Positions 25,164 to 31,464 of a stretch of DNA of 64,000 nucleotides are shown one piece after another. Location: contig NZ_CP133888.1 in assembly GCF_041228405.1 (NCBI RefSeq), positions 2,356,001-2,420,000 on the forward strand, read 5' to 3'. Within the stretch, counting starts at the first letter, position 1. The number at the start of each line of letters is the position of its first letter. Made by a program: the position numbers and the translations under genes. The notes under the pieces are model-generated. The model saw nothing but the letters and a program-made list of their open reading frames with translations. It was not told the DNA's origin and did not search any database. This DNA comes from Salinilacustrithrix flava. Lineage in GTDB: Bacteria > Actinomycetota > Acidimicrobiia > Acidimicrobiales > Salinilacustritrichaceae.

Positions 25164-26689
25164 AGGATGCCTCCGACGCCGGGCGTGCCGAGGGCATCCT
25201 CGGGGTTCAGCTCCTCCAGCTCGCGGTGGGCCGTCTCCGGGTAGCGGGGCAGGAGCAGCAGGACCACGATGGCCGGGCCCACGGCGAGGGCGGCGACGCC
25301 CGGGCCGAGCGACCACCGCTCGGCCAGGCGGCCGGCGATGAGCAGGCCGACGACCGAGCCGCTGACCCCCAGGGCGGTGATCGCCACGTTGGCCTTCGTG
25401 CGCAGCGACGTGGGGAACAGCTCGGGCCCGTAGACGGAGAGGGCGGGGACGGCCAGGCCGCCGATGATCGACCCGACGGCGGAGGCGGCCCAGAGCAGCG
25501 GCGGCGAGTCCGTCAGGTACATGAGGGCGGTGAAGATCGTGCCGCCGGCGACGCCGATGCCGCCGATGAGGCGCTTGCCCCGGACGTCGGCGAGGCGGCC
25601 GCCGAGCACGATGCCGATGCCGCCGGGCGTGATCGTGAGGATGGTGAAGGCGGTGATCTGGGCCGCGGAGAAGCCGAAGTCCTCACGCAGGTACTCGTTC
25701 TGGAGCTGGGACGCCGGCGAGCTGAACGCGGCCAGGGCCAGGGCCGATCCGGCGAGCAGGGCCAGGCGCCCGCCGTGGCCGGCGAAGCGGGCGGTGGCGT
25801 GGCGACGGACGAACCGGCGGGACTCGGGCAGCAGCGGCGCCGTGATCTTGATCAGCGGCAGGAACAGCAGCGGGACGACGTAGAGGATCCGCCACGCCCG
25901 CTCGTCCAGCTCCACGAGGGGCAGCAGCCAGAGCACGTTGCCGGCGCCGAGGCCGGCGGTCATCGTCAGCAGGCTGACGCCGTAGGCCCGGGAGCCGGCG
26001 GGCATCTCCTCGGCCACGACCACGACGATGAGCAGCGCCAGCGCGGTCGAGAGCCCCCGGGCGACCAGCTGGGTGCCGCCGAGCACGACCATGTTCGGCG
26101 CCAGCGCGCCGAGGGAGGTGGCCACGATGCCCGCACCGGCGCACCAGAGCAGCGCCCGGCGCCGCCCGTTGCGGTCCGCCCACGCGGCCACCGCCATGGC
26201 CAGGAACACGCCGATCCGGACGGCGGCGAAGGTGTCGCTCTGGGCCCGCTCGCCCACGTCGAACTCGTCGGCTGCGTAGGTCAGCGTCTGGGTGATGAGC
26301 GTGCCGAGGTAGCCCCCGATCAGGGAGAGCGACGCCAGCGAGGCGAGCGACGCGCCGGCCTGGGCGTCGAGCACCTGCGGCGGCGCCCACCACGGGCTCG
26401 CGCCGCCGGGGCGCCTGGTCGCCCGGCGGATCAGGGGCAGGAACAGGAAGGACCAGAAGCCGATGCCGAGCACGAACTCGGTGGTCTGGGTGACCTCCCG
26501 GGTGCCCTCCGCGGTCTCACGCACCTGTACCCGGCGCTCGTAGCGCTGGAACGGGCCGACGTCGAGACCGAAGCGCAGGTCGTCCGGCGGGCCCGTGGGC
26601 GGGGCCTCGCGCACCACGTCGTCTCGGGGGGCCAGGAACGCCGCCAGCTCCTCGTCGTCGACGGCTCTGGTGACCTCGACGGTGGTCAT
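25160..26689 (-). CDS. major facilitator superfamily transporter with long N-terminal extension
   Basis: About 509 residues with twelve predicted membrane helices. The first ~110 residues are soluble and acidic (EELAAFLAPRDD, FGLDVGPFQRYERRVQV) before a first helix near FVLGIGFWSFLFLPL; another linker leads to the main bundle, where AAWADRNGRRRALLW is the MFS loop 2-3 motif. The C-terminus ends in a short acidic tail. ATG 26689 (MTTVEV) is chosen over a longer start with atypical sequence. Substrate unknown. Confidence 0.85.
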   Translation of the reverse strand: MTTVEVTRAVDDEELAAFLAPRDDVVREAPPTGPPDDLRFGLDVGPFQRYERRVQVRETAEGTREVTQTTEFVLGIGFWSFLFLPLIRRATRRPGGASPWWAPPQVLDAQAGASLASLASLSLIGGYLGTLITQTLTYAADEFDVGERAQSDTFAAVRIGVFLAMAVAAWADRNGRRRALLWCAGAGIVATSLGALAPNMVVLGGTQLVARGLSTALALLIVVVVAEEMPAGSRAYGVSLLTMTAGLGAGNVLWLLPLVELDERAWRILYVVPLLFLPLIKITAPLLPESRRFVRRHATARFAGHGGRLALLAGSALALAAFSSPASQLQNEYLREDFGFSAAQITAFTILTITPGGIGIVLGGRLADVRGKRLIGGIGVAGGTIFTALMYLTDSPPLLWAASAVGSIIGGLAVPALSVYGPELFPTSLRTKANVAITALGVSGSVVGLLIAGRLAERWSLGPGVAALAVGPAIVVLLLLPRYPETAHRELEELNPEDALGTPGVGGIL

Positions 26690-26839
26690 CCGGCCGCGGC
26701 GGGGGAGGGGGCACCGGTCCGGTTCACCGGCACACTGTCCCATCCGCGGCGTGATCGCTCCCAGCCATGCGGGAACACGCGGGACCCCCACGTTGTTCAG
26801 CAGAGGTGCCCCTCGCCAGACTGAGGGACCCCCGCCCCC
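26690..26839. other. divergent intergenic region between MFS and NifU-type genes
   Basis: 150 bases. On the plus strand TTGTTC (26793-26798) and CAGACT (26817-26822), 18 nt apart, could be the promoter of the NifU-type gene. A purine-rich run lies next to the MFS start. No gene is seen. Confidence 0.35.
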
Positions 26840-27115
26840 GTGAGGAGCCCCGTTCCGGTGGAAGAGCAGATCCAGAAGGTCATCGAAGCCATCCGTCCGG
26901 CGGTGCAGGCCGACAACGGCGACGTCTTCCTCCGCAGCGTGGACACCGAGACCGGCATCGTCGAGGTCGAGCTGGTCGGGGCCTGCGTGTCGTGCCCCGC
27001 CTCCACCGTCACCCTCAAGGCCGGGATCGAGCGCATCCTGAAGGACCGCGTCGAGGGCGTCACCGAGGTGCGCAACATCGGCGAGACCTTCATCGAGAGC
27101 TCCGTCAGCCTGTAA
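26840..27115 (+). CDS. NifU C-terminal domain (Nfu-type) iron-sulfur carrier
   Basis: 91 residues covering one Nfu domain: EEQIQKVIEAIRPAVQADNGD, then the cluster-binding pair C49-x-x-C52 in GACVSCPAST and the LKAGIERILKDRV helix. It carries or transfers 4Fe-4S clusters. GTG 26840 is shown; GTG 26858 has a better-placed GAGGAG (26841-26846) and would shorten it by six residues. meaB follows after 11 nt. Confidence 0.9.
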   Translation: MRSPVPVEEQIQKVIEAIRPAVQADNGDVFLRSVDTETGIVEVELVGACVSCPASTVTLKAGIERILKDRVEGVTEVRNIGETFIESSVSL

Positions 27116-27126
27116 GAGTTCGGTCC

Positions 27127-28074
27127 ATGACCGGACCCGGACGGGATGCCGAACAGCTCATGGATGCCGCGGCCGAGGGCGACCGCCGATCGGTGGCGCG
27201 CCTGCTCTCCATGGTCGAGCGAGGCGGTGACGACGCTCGCGCCGCAGGCGCCCTCGCTCACGCCCGCAGCGGCGCGGCCTACACCGTCGGCATCACCGGC
27301 GCGCCCGGCGCCGGGAAGTCCACGCTGACCTCCGCCCTGCTCGGCGAGCTTCGCTCGCGCGGTGAGCGGGTGTCGGTGCTGGCCATCGACCCCTCGTCGC
27401 CGTTCACCGGCGGCGCCATCCTCGGCGACCGGATCCGCATGCAGGACCACGCCCTCGACGACGGCGTGTTCATCCGCTCGATGGCCACGCGGGGCCACCT
27501 CGGCGGTCTCGCGCTCGCCACCCCCCAGGCCGTGCGCGTCCTCGACGCCGCCGGCTTCCCCTGGGTGCTGGTGGAGACCGTCGGCGTGGGCCAGGTCGAG
27601 GTCGAGATCGTCGGTGCCGCCGACACCACCGTCGTCGTGGTGAACCCAGGCTGGGGTGATGCCGTGCAGGCCAACAAGGCCGGGCTCATGGAGATCGCCG
27701 ATGTCTTCGTCATCAACAAGGCCGACCGGCCCGGTGCCGAGGAGACCCGCCGCGACCTCGACGGCATGCTCGACCTCACCGACTACGGCGAGTGGCGTCC
27801 ACCGGTCGTCGATGCCGTGGCCACCGAGGGCACCGGCGTCTCCGAGCTGTGGGAGCAGATCCTCGCCCACCGCGCCCACCTCGAGTCCTCCGGTGAGCTC
27901 GGCCGGCGCCGGGGACGCCGCGCCCGCGAGGAGCTGACCCGCATCGTCGCCGAGCGCCTGCTCGAGCGGGCCCGCCAGGCATCCGACGGCGATCGCTACG
28001 AGGCCCTCCTCGACGATGTGGAGACCCGGGGCACCGATCCCTGGGCCGCCGCCGACGAGCTCCTCGGTGGGTAG
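27127..28074 (+). CDS. meaB: MeaB-type G3E GTPase, chaperone of methylmalonyl-CoA mutase
   Basis: 315 residues. Walker A GAPGAGKS at 58-65, the DPSSPFTGGAILGDRIRM switch segment, ETVGVGQ, and the G3E base motif NKADRPGA identify the MeaB/ArgK family, which gates cobalamin loading and protects acyl-CoA mutases. No mutase gene is in the window. ATG 27127 starts 11 nt after the Nfu gene. The 3' neighbour is an enoyl-CoA hydratase, in line with acyl-CoA metabolism. Confidence 0.93.
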   Translation: MTGPGRDAEQLMDAAAEGDRRSVARLLSMVERGGDDARAAGALAHARSGAAYTVGITGAPGAGKSTLTSALLGELRSRGERVSVLAIDPSSPFTGGAILGDRIRMQDHALDDGVFIRSMATRGHLGGLALATPQAVRVLDAAGFPWVLVETVGVGQVEVEIVGAADTTVVVVNPGWGDAVQANKAGLMEIADVFVINKADRPGAEETRRDLDGMLDLTDYGEWRPPVVDAVATEGTGVSELWEQILAHRAHLESSGELGRRRGRRAREELTRIVAERLLERARQASDGDRYEALLDDVETRGTDPWAAADELLGG

Positions 28075-28077
28075 GGT
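28072..28077 (+). promoter_or_regulatory. -10 element TAGGGT (leaderless type)
   Basis: TAGGGT starts inside the meaB stop codon and ends 8 nt before GTG 28086. Confidence 0.5.
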
Positions 28078-28085
28078 CCGCCGGC

Positions 28086-28859
28086 GTGGCTGACCTCGTG
28101 CACCTGGAACGACGCGACGACGGTGTCGCCGTCATCACCCTCGACAACCCCAAGGTCAACGCGCTGTCCTCGGCGCTGCTGCACCAGCTGCGCGACGCCG
28201 CTCGGTCGCTGATCGACGACCCGCCCCGCTCGGTGCTGGTCACCGGCGGACCGAAGGTGTTCGCCGCCGGGGCCGACATCAGCGAGTTCGGCGGGCCGGA
28301 GGAGGCCGAGACGGTGGGCGGTGCCTTCCTCGACGCGCTCGAGGCGGTCGCCGCCATCCCGCGCGCCACGGTCGCCGCCATCGGCGGGTACGCCCTCGGC
28401 GGGGGCTGCGAGCTCGCCCTCGCCTGCGACCTGCGCATCGCCAGCGATCGGGCCCGCTTCGGCCAGCCCGAGATCCTCCTCGGCATCATCCCCGGGGGCG
28501 GCGGCACCCAGCGCCTCGCCCGGCTCGTGGGCCCGGCCCGGGCCAAGGACCTCATCTTCTCGGGTCGACAGGTCGGCGCCGAGGAGGCGCTGCGCATCGG
28601 GCTCGTCGACCGGGTCGTCCCCGCCGACGAGTTCGAGGAGTCCGCCATGGCGTGGGCCGTCGAGCTCGCCGCCGGTCCCGGTGCGGTGGTCGGCCTGGCC
28701 AAGCAGGCCATCGACGAGGGCCTCGACGGCGACCTCGCCGCCGGCCTCCGGCTCGAGCAGCGCCTGTTCGCCGACTCGTTCCGCACCGAGGACAGCCAGA
28801 TCGGCGTCGCCTCCTTCCGGGAGCACGGTCCGGGCAAAGCCGCCTTCACCGGCCGCTGA
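28086..28859 (+). CDS. enoyl-CoA hydratase/isomerase (crotonase family)
   Basis: 257 residues. Oxyanion-hole segments FAAGADISEF and YALGGGCELALACD; the two catalytic glutamates of true hydratases fall in CEL and in QPEILLG, so hydration of trans-2-enoyl-CoA is likely. GIIPGGGGTQRLARLVG follows. GTG 28086 has a -10 element 8 nt upstream. It is the last gene before the stress-protein promoter region. Confidence 0.92.
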   Translation: MADLVHLERRDDGVAVITLDNPKVNALSSALLHQLRDAARSLIDDPPRSVLVTGGPKVFAAGADISEFGGPEEAETVGGAFLDALEAVAAIPRATVAAIGGYALGGGCELALACDLRIASDRARFGQPEILLGIIPGGGGTQRLARLVGPARAKDLIFSGRQVGAEEALRIGLVDRVVPADEFEESAMAWAVELAAGPGAVVGLAKQAIDEGLDGDLAAGLRLEQRLFADSFRTEDSQIGVASFREHGPGKAAFTGR

Positions 28860-28910
28860 CCCGCCGCCGGCGCCGGGAGCATCGGCGCTGAACGGGACCC
28901 AGGGGCATGC

Positions 28911-28930
28911 TCGCCGCCGATCGGCGGCGA
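28911..28930. terminator. 20-bp palindrome between crotonase and stress-protein genes
   Basis: TCGCCGCC-GATC-GGCGGCGA is a perfect palindrome 52 nt after the crotonase stop. It can form an 8-bp stem and may terminate transcription; an operator role is also possible. Confidence 0.4.
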
Positions 28931-28950
28931 CCGTTCGGCCCGGGGAAGCC

Positions 28951-28964
28951 GGGACCGCAGACCC
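28951..28964. promoter_or_regulatory. DosR-like box GGGACCGCAGACCC
   Basis: GGGAC-CGCA-GACCC has the core and four-base spacing of the mycobacterial DosR (DevR) box. It lies 77 nt before the ATG of a universal stress protein gene, a class commonly under DosR control. Three further sites of the same form are in this window. Confidence 0.5.
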
Positions 28965-29041
28965 TGTGCCCCTCGTCCGCTCCCGGGCGATGCTGGCCCT
29001 GAAGCCGAGTGGCGATCGTCCACCGGCCGCAGGAGGCAGTG

Positions 29042-29473
29042 ATGGAACGCATCGTCGTGGGCGTGGACGGGTCCGAGGGCTCGGTCGCCGCGCTGCGTTG
29101 GGGGGTCGCCGAGGCCGTCCTGCGTGGTGCCGTGGTCGAAGCCGTCAGCGCCTTCCACGTCCCCTACGTCGGAGCTGCATCGGTGATGCCGCTCATGCTC
29201 GACCCCGCCGAGTTCAAGGATGCGGCTGAAGCGGTGCTCACCAAGGTGATCGACCAGGTCGACGCCGGCGAGCTCGTCGAACCGGTCCGCGAGCTCGTGA
29301 TCGAAGGACCGGCGTCGACCGTGCTGGTCGAAGCGGGTCGCGGCGCCTCCCTGCTCGTGGTCGGCGCGCGGGGTCACGGCGGGCTCGCCGGGATGCTCCT
29401 CGGCTCGGTCAGCCGCCAGGTCACCGAGCACGCCACCGTCCCCGTCGTCGTCGTCCCGAAGGAGCGGTCATGA
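29042..29473 (+). CDS. universal stress protein, single domain
   Basis: 143 residues. IVVGVDGSEGSVAALRWGV opens the UspA fold, and GARGHGGLAGMLLGSVS is the G-x2-G-x9-G-S ATP-binding motif, so this is the nucleotide-binding type. GGAGG lies 5 nt before ATG 29042. Its stop overlaps the start of a second, two-domain stress protein (ATGA). Confidence 0.92.
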   Translation: MERIVVGVDGSEGSVAALRWGVAEAVLRGAVVEAVSAFHVPYVGAASVMPLMLDPAEFKDAAEAVLTKVIDQVDAGELVEPVRELVIEGPASTVLVEAGRGASLLVVGARGHGGLAGMLLGSVSRQVTEHATVPVVVVPKERS

Positions 29474-30294
29474 ACCCGCTGCGCTTCCTCGTCCCCCTCG
29501 ACCCGGCCCACCCGTCGATGCCGGCAGCCCAGATCGCGGTCGCCCTCGCGACCCCGGCGACGACCGTCGAGCTGGTGGCGGTCACGACCGCCGGGCTGCC
29601 GGCCGAGGTGGTCGACACCTTCCTCGCCGAGGAGGCCAATCGCTTCCCCGGCGCCGCCGTCGAGGTCCGTCGGCTCGAGGGCCCCGGCGTGGTCGACGTC
29701 CTCCTGCACCACATCACGAGCACCGATCCCGATCTCGTCGTGCTCGACAGCCACGGGCGCGGGCCCCTCGGCGAGCTGGTCCTCGGCAGCGTCAGCGCCG
29801 ACCTGGTCCGGTCGTCCTCTGCGCCCACGCTGCTGATCGGTCCGGTCTGCGAGCCGGTGGGCGAGCTGCGCCGCCTCACCGTCGCCGTGGACGGCTCGTC
29901 GGACTCCCTCGGTGCTCTCGACGTGGCGTCCGGCCTGTCCCGGCGCTTCGGCGTGCCCATCGAGCTCGTCGAGGTCACCGACGAGATGGCCTACACGAGC
30001 GACGTTGCCGAGAGCGCCGAGCTCCACCGCCTCGCCCTGCGGGTCGATCCGCCGGTGCGCAGCTGGGACGTGCTCCACGGCCACGACGTGCCCCGGGCGC
30101 TCATCGACCACGTCCGCTTCGAGCCGGGCGCCGTGCTGGTGCTGGGCTCGCATGGACGTAGCGCCGGTCGCCCGAACGTCCTCGGCGGCACCGCGGCCCG
30201 GACCGTCCGGCACTCCACGGTCCCGGTGCTCGTGGTGTCGCCGCAGGCGGCCTCCGACGAGGGCCACCGCCTCGCCGGTGCCGAGCGGCCCTGA
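29470..30294 (+). CDS. universal stress protein, tandem two-domain
   Basis: 274 residues made of two UspA-like domains (about 1-128 and 138-262). Each ends in the nucleotide loop: DSHGRGPLGELVLGSVS in the first and GSHGRSAGRPNVLGGTA in the second, the second being slightly divergent. The first domain lacks the usual VGVDGS start and has FLVPLDPAHPS instead. It is coupled to the single-domain protein by a 4-nt overlap, and the insertion sequence begins 26 nt after its stop. Confidence 0.88.
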   Translation: MNPLRFLVPLDPAHPSMPAAQIAVALATPATTVELVAVTTAGLPAEVVDTFLAEEANRFPGAAVEVRRLEGPGVVDVLLHHITSTDPDLVVLDSHGRGPLGELVLGSVSADLVRSSSAPTLLIGPVCEPVGELRRLTVAVDGSSDSLGALDVASGLSRRFGVPIELVEVTDEMAYTSDVAESAELHRLALRVDPPVRSWDVLHGHDVPRALIDHVRFEPGAVLVLGSHGRSAGRPNVLGGTAARTVRHSTVPVLVVSPQAASDEGHRLAGAERP

Positions 30295-30314
30295 GCCGAC
30301 CCCGGACAGGAAGG

Positions 30315-30320
30315 CCTAGG
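30315..30320. repeat. left target-site duplication CCTAGG
   Basis: CCTAGG directly left of the insertion sequence, matched by 31459-31464. IS481 is known to duplicate six bases of form NCTAGN. The identity continues outward (GGAAGG before each copy), partly because the IS end also reads AAGG. Confidence 0.7.
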
Positions 30321-30350
30321 CCTTGCTGTCCGGGGGTTGAGGTTGCAGGT
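30321..30350. repeat. left terminal inverted repeat of the IS
   Basis: Starts CCTTGCTGTCCGGGG and matches the right end in 22 of 30 positions. Confidence 0.75.
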
Positions 30351-30383
30351 CCCTCTACAGAGGGGCCTGGTGATGGACCCTGT

Positions 30384-30410
30384 GGTTCCTTCCACAGATC
30401 CAAAGGAACC
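30384..30410 (+). promoter_or_regulatory. hairpin hiding the transposase ribosome binding site
   Basis: GGTTCCTT (30384-30391) pairs perfectly with AAGGAACC (30403-30410) across an 11-nt loop. The right arm contains the Shine-Dalgarno AAGGA, 10 nt before the transposase ATG. A second small hairpin, CCCTC-TACA-GAGGG, lies at 30351-30364. Such structures block translation from readthrough transcripts in several IS families. Confidence 0.6.
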
Positions 30411-30417
30411 CATCACC

Positions 30418-31410
30418 ATGACCACCTCTGCAGAGATCATCTACCACCGGCGCGTCCGGTTGCTTGATCTCGCTGAAGAACTCGGCAACATCTCCGCCGC
30501 CTGCCGCCAGATCGGCGTGTCCCGCACCCGCTACTACGAATGGAAGAACACCTCCGAGCTCTACGGGCTCGAGGCGCTGTGGCCCAGAGACCGGCGCCGC
30601 CCGGCCCAGCCCAGCGAGACCCCGACCCACGTGGTCGCCGACCTGCTCGCCGTTGCCGTAGTCGAGCCGACGCTCGGCTGCCGCCAGCTCGCCGACCGGC
30701 TCCAGGAGCTGGGCTATGAGATCGGCAAGACGACCGTGCAGCGGATTCTGGTCGACCACGGCCTGGGTCGGCGCCGCCAACGCATCGCCCGGGCTGCGGC
30801 AATCGCTGCGCTGGCCGGGATCATTACCGAACCGGTCACCGAAGCGCTGGGCGAGCCGTTCGGGTTCTGCCACTGGGCCGGCCACCCTGGCGATCTCGTG
30901 GCCGTGGACAGCTTCTACATCGGCAACCTCAAAGGCGTGGGCAAGGTGTACCAACTCACCGCCGTGGACACCTGCACCCGATGGGCGATCGTGAAGCTCA
31001 TCATCGGGCCGGTCACCACCGCCGACACGATCCGCTTCATCGACCACGTCCGCACCACGATGCGCCGCCTTGGGATCCCGCTCCGGCGGGTGCTGTCCGA
31101 CAACGGACCCGAGTACAAGGGACTCGCGTTCCGGCACCACCTCGCCGAGATCGGCATCGACCACGTCCGGATCCCGCCCCGCTCACCGAACCACAACGCC
31201 GTGTGCGAACGGTTCCAGGGCACGATGCTCCAGGAGTGCTGGCGGCCAGCGTTCCACCGACGCCACTTCAACTCGGTCCGCCAGCTCCAGGCCGAAGCCA
31301 ACGCCTGGCTGATCCGCTACAACACGCGGCGACGCAACCACGGCGACTACATGGCCGGCCGCAAGCCCTCCGAGATCCTCGACACCCACCGCCGCCGCCA
31401 AGCAGCATGA
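30418..31410 (+). CDS. IS481-family DDE transposase
   Basis: 330 residues. N-terminal helix-turn-helix (EELGNISAACRQIGVSRTRYYEW, shortened) with a second HTH around TLGCRQLADRLQELG, then an rve integrase core with D in VAVDSFYIG, D in LSDNGPEY and E in NAVCERFQGTMLQECW: the full triad. C-terminus YNTRRRNHGDYMAGRKPSEIL is typical. ATG 30418 follows AAGGA; an in-frame start at 30337 lies inside the IS leader and would add 27 residues. The frame is intact. Confidence 0.93.
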   Translation: MTTSAEIIYHRRVRLLDLAEELGNISAACRQIGVSRTRYYEWKNTSELYGLEALWPRDRRRPAQPSETPTHVVADLLAVAVVEPTLGCRQLADRLQELGYEIGKTTVQRILVDHGLGRRRQRIARAAAIAALAGIITEPVTEALGEPFGFCHWAGHPGDLVAVDSFYIGNLKGVGKVYQLTAVDTCTRWAIVKLIIGPVTTADTIRFIDHVRTTMRRLGIPLRRVLSDNGPEYKGLAFRHHLAEIGIDHVRIPPRSPNHNAVCERFQGTMLQECWRPAFHRRHFNSVRQLQAEANAWLIRYNTRRRNHGDYMAGRKPSEILDTHRRRQAA

Positions 31411-31428
31411 CCATCAACCACAGGGCCC

Positions 31429-31458
31429 ATCTGTCACCTCGAACCCCGGCCTGGAAGG
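31429..31458. repeat. right terminal inverted repeat of the IS
   Basis: On the minus strand starts CCTTCCAGGCCGGGG, pairing with the left end; the inner GAGGT and CAG blocks are also conserved. Confidence 0.75.
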
Positions 31459-31464
31459 CCTAGG
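31459..31464. repeat. right target-site duplication CCTAGG, containing the glgP stop
   Basis: Second copy of CCTAGG. Read on the minus strand its TAG is the stop codon of glgP, so insertion left the reading frame and stop unchanged. Confidence 0.7.

Larger units (their letters stand above)
30321..31458 (+). mobile_element. IS481-family insertion sequence, 1138 bp, apparently intact
   Basis: One transposase gene with a complete DDE triad, flanked by imperfect 30-bp terminal inverted repeats and bounded by CCTAGG duplications, the NCTAGN target known for IS481. The element is inserted between the stress-protein pair and glgP, with the right-hand duplication containing the glgP stop codon TAG. 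Sharp ends and an open frame suggest recent arrival. Family assignment is from the transposase and the target preference. Confidence 0.85.

Noticed and set aside
26840..28074. Single large fused Nfu-MeaB protein
   Set aside because: The long meaB frame overlaps Nfu in another frame; separate starts and domains show two genes.
28894..28907. Second DosR-like site GGGACCCAGGGGCA
   Set aside because: Only the left half matches; the right half lacks G(A/T)CCC.
30299..30324. AAGGCCTAGGCCTT as an attachment site or terminator
   Set aside because: It is explained by the IS end joined to its CCTAGG target; the palindrome is partly from each.
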